A DNA stretch of 32,321 bases from Nocardia thailandica NBRC 100428 (GTDB taxonomy: Bacteria; Actinomycetota; Actinomycetes; Mycobacteriales; Mycobacteriaceae). The position numbers and the translations under genes are program-made. Location of the stretch: positions 1 through 32,321 of the forward strand of contig NZ_BAGK01000190.1 of assembly GCF_000308795.1 (NCBI RefSeq), in the 5' to 3' direction. The notes under the pieces are model-generated. The model was not told the origin of the DNA and did no database searches. It saw only the letters and a list, made by a program, of their open reading frames with translations. Below are positions 30,916 to 32,321 of this stretch, one piece after another. Every line of letters starts with the position of its first letter. Within the stretch, counting starts at the first letter, position 1.

Positions 30916-32321
30916 TCATCGGCGCGGCTCCGGCGGGGTCGTCCCGCGTAACCAGCGGATGAAACGCTCGGTGTCGCTGATCAGTTCGCGCATCGGCCGG
31001 TCGATGGGGACGTGCGCGCCCGCGGTGGCGTCGCGCAGGATGCCGACCAGCCAGCGGCCGCCGGTGTTGCTCAGGAACCTGTTGAGGTCGTCGACGCGGC
31101 CGCCGGGCTCCATCACGGCGAGGGCGACCATCGCGCGGGTCGTGTGCGCGCCCGCGACGGTGCGGTCGACCTCGCGGTGGTCGATGCCCGCGGCCAGCAG
31201 GTTGCGGCGCGCGTGCGCGAGCGCGGCGGCCTCGATGGCCGAGCGGCAGCAGGTCGCGACCAGCTCGTCGGCGATGGCGGGCGGCAGCTGCGGGGTGCGC
31301 AGCAGCGACCGGGCGTCGTCGAGGTAGCGGCGCACCGGGTCGCCGGTGACGCGGACCTCGACGATGGACCGTTCCCGGCGCTGCACCTCGAGGACGGTGG
31401 CCTCGATCTGCATGCGGCGCACCGCCTCCGCGAGCCGCTCGTCGTGGGTGAACACCACCACCTGCCGGGTCAGGGCGACCTCGGCCAGCACCCGGGCAAG
31501 GCCGTCGACCTTGGCGGGGTCCATGGCCTGGACGGGGTCGTCGATGACCACGAACCGGAACGGGCTCTGCGGCACGGTGGCTCGCGGCAGGAACAGCGAA
31601 AGGCCGAGCGCGTGCAGCTCGCCCTGGCTCATCACGCCCAGCGCCGCGCCGTCCACCTCGTCCACGGTGACGTCGAGGAGCACCCGCCGCGCCGTGCCCG
31701 CGCTGCCCTGCAACCGGATCGCGCCCAGCTCCACGTTGCTCTGCTGCCGCAGGGTGCTCCACACCCAGCGGGCCATGTCCTCGAGCGGCCGCATGCGTTC
31801 CCCGCGGACCCCGGCGGCCGCGGCCTTGAGCCAGTCCGAGGCCCGGCGCACGGTGCGCAACTCCTCGGCGTCGGCCGCCACCCGGTGCGCGGTGGCCAGC
31901 CAGGCGGTCACCTCCACCGCGAGGGGCGCCCACACCTCGTCGAAGTCGGCGAGCTCGGCGCGGGCCCGCTGCTGCAGGGCGGCGAGGGCGGACACGGCCT
32001 CGGCGTGCTCCTTGCGCACCGCGACGGTGTCGGGGCCGAGCTCGCCGGTCAGCGCCGCGGTCCACCGCCGCCAGCCGGCGCGGGCCGCGCGCCACAGCGG
32101 GTCCTCGTCCGTCCCGGCGGGGACCGCCTCCGTGCCCGGTGGTTCCGCGCCGTGGTCCGGCGGCGGGAGCGCCGCGCCCGGGCGCGCGGCGCTATCGGGG
32201 TCGCCGTCCGCAGGGGGCCGCCCGCCGGACAGGGCGGGCGGCAGCGGGGCGGCGAGGTCGCGCAGAGCGTCCCGGGCGGCGTCGAGTTCGGCGGTGGCCG
32301 CGCGCAGGGCGGCGACCCGGG
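30916..32321 (-). CDS. SMC/RecF-like P-loop ATPase, C-terminal part (N-terminus outside window)
   Basis: The frame stays open from stop 30916-30918 to the right edge, about 468 codons, so the start and the Walker A region are missing. Seen in order: helical segment with heptad-like Ala/Leu (RVAALRAATAELDAARDALRD reduced to its pattern), a Pro/Gly/Ala-rich insert (about 32105-32250), further helices, ABC-type signature VMSQGELHALGLSLF (about 31594-31640), Walker B VVIDDPVQAMD (about 31515-31555; Asp-Asp instead of Asp-Glu), and H-loop VVVFTHDERL (about 31437-31464). A C-terminal helical domain of about 190 residues follows. IDDP-type Walker B is typical of RecF/SMC-like ATPases involved in DNA repair or anti-phage systems. 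It is paired with the small helical gene downstream. The exact role is unknown. Confidence 0.8.
   Translation of the reverse strand, partial: RVAALRAATAELDAARDALRDLAAPLPPALSGGRPPADGDPDSAARPGAALPPPDHGAEPPGTEAVPAGTDEDPLWRAARAGWRRWTAALTGELGPDTVAVRKEHAEAVSALAALQQRARAELADFDEVWAPLAVEVTAWLATAHRVAADAEELRTVRRASDWLKAAAAGVRGERMRPLEDMARWVWSTLRQQSNVELGAIRLQGSAGTARRVLLDVTVDEVDGAALGVMSQGELHALGLSLFLPRATVPQSPFRFVVIDDPVQAMDPAKVDGLARVLAEVALTRQVVVFTHDERLAEAVRRMQIEATVLEVQRRERSIVEVRVTGDPVRRYLDDARSLLRTPQLPPAIADELVATCCRSAIEAAALAHARRNLLAAGIDHREVDRTVAGAHTTRAMVALAVMEPGGRVDDLNRFLSNTGGRWLVGILRDATAGAHVPIDRPMRELISDTERFIRWLRGTTPPEPRR

Overview
The window is a GC-rich (about 70% or more by eye) actinobacterial chromosome segment. 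Its gene content and order point to a mycolic-acid-containing actinomycete, most likely Nocardia or a close relative. The main reasons are the block TIGR03089 protein / LCP ligase facing rmlD, wbbL and a mannose-1-phosphate guanylyltransferase gene, which matches the Rv3264c-Rv3268 arrangement of Mycobacterium tuberculosis, and the family-type lipoproteins paired with receptor Ser/Thr kinases. No RNA genes, CRISPR array, prophage or insertion sequence was seen.

Region 1 (1-8571, + strand) is one tightly packed unit: kinase (cut by the window edge), lipoprotein, kinase, kinase, lipoprotein, kinase. Every junction overlaps or is at most 15 nt. All four kinases end in the same extracellular four-cysteine domain of about 150 residues, and the two lipoproteins are paralogues. 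One kinase carries a linker of about 400 residues rich in Ala, Pro, Ser and His, built by DNA-level repeats. This is the strongest candidate for an undescribed signalling system in the window.

Region 2 (8655-12630) holds a small DUF4287 protein, a CitA/DcuS-like sensor kinase with its response regulator, and a cytochrome P450 gene that converges on the regulator with overlapping 3' ends. A 20-bp perfect palindrome lies upstream of the P450.

Region 3 (12734-18434) is a cell-wall block. An LCP ligase and a TIGR03089 protein read leftward. rmlD, wbbL and the GDP-mannose pyrophosphorylase gene read rightward. Together they serve synthesis and attachment of the rhamnose-containing arabinogalactan linker and mannose donor supply. 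Between rmlD and wbbL lies a 450-nt non-coding stretch with direct repeats and a large nested inverted repeat.

Region 4 (18458-29379, - strand) starts, in transcription order, with a ROK-type regulator. It is followed by a substrate-binding lipoprotein, permease, ATPase, FMN-dependent monooxygenase and a fused two-half ABC exporter, mostly coupled by 4-nt overlaps. This looks like uptake and oxidation of a sulfonate-like or heteroaromatic compound together with an export pump. A type-B carboxylesterase lies downstream.

Region 5 (29485-32321) holds small conserved proteins (FmdB zinc ribbon, SelW/Rdx-like, YchJ-like), then a two-gene pair at the right edge: a small helical protein and an SMC/RecF-like ATPase whose N-terminus lies outside the window.
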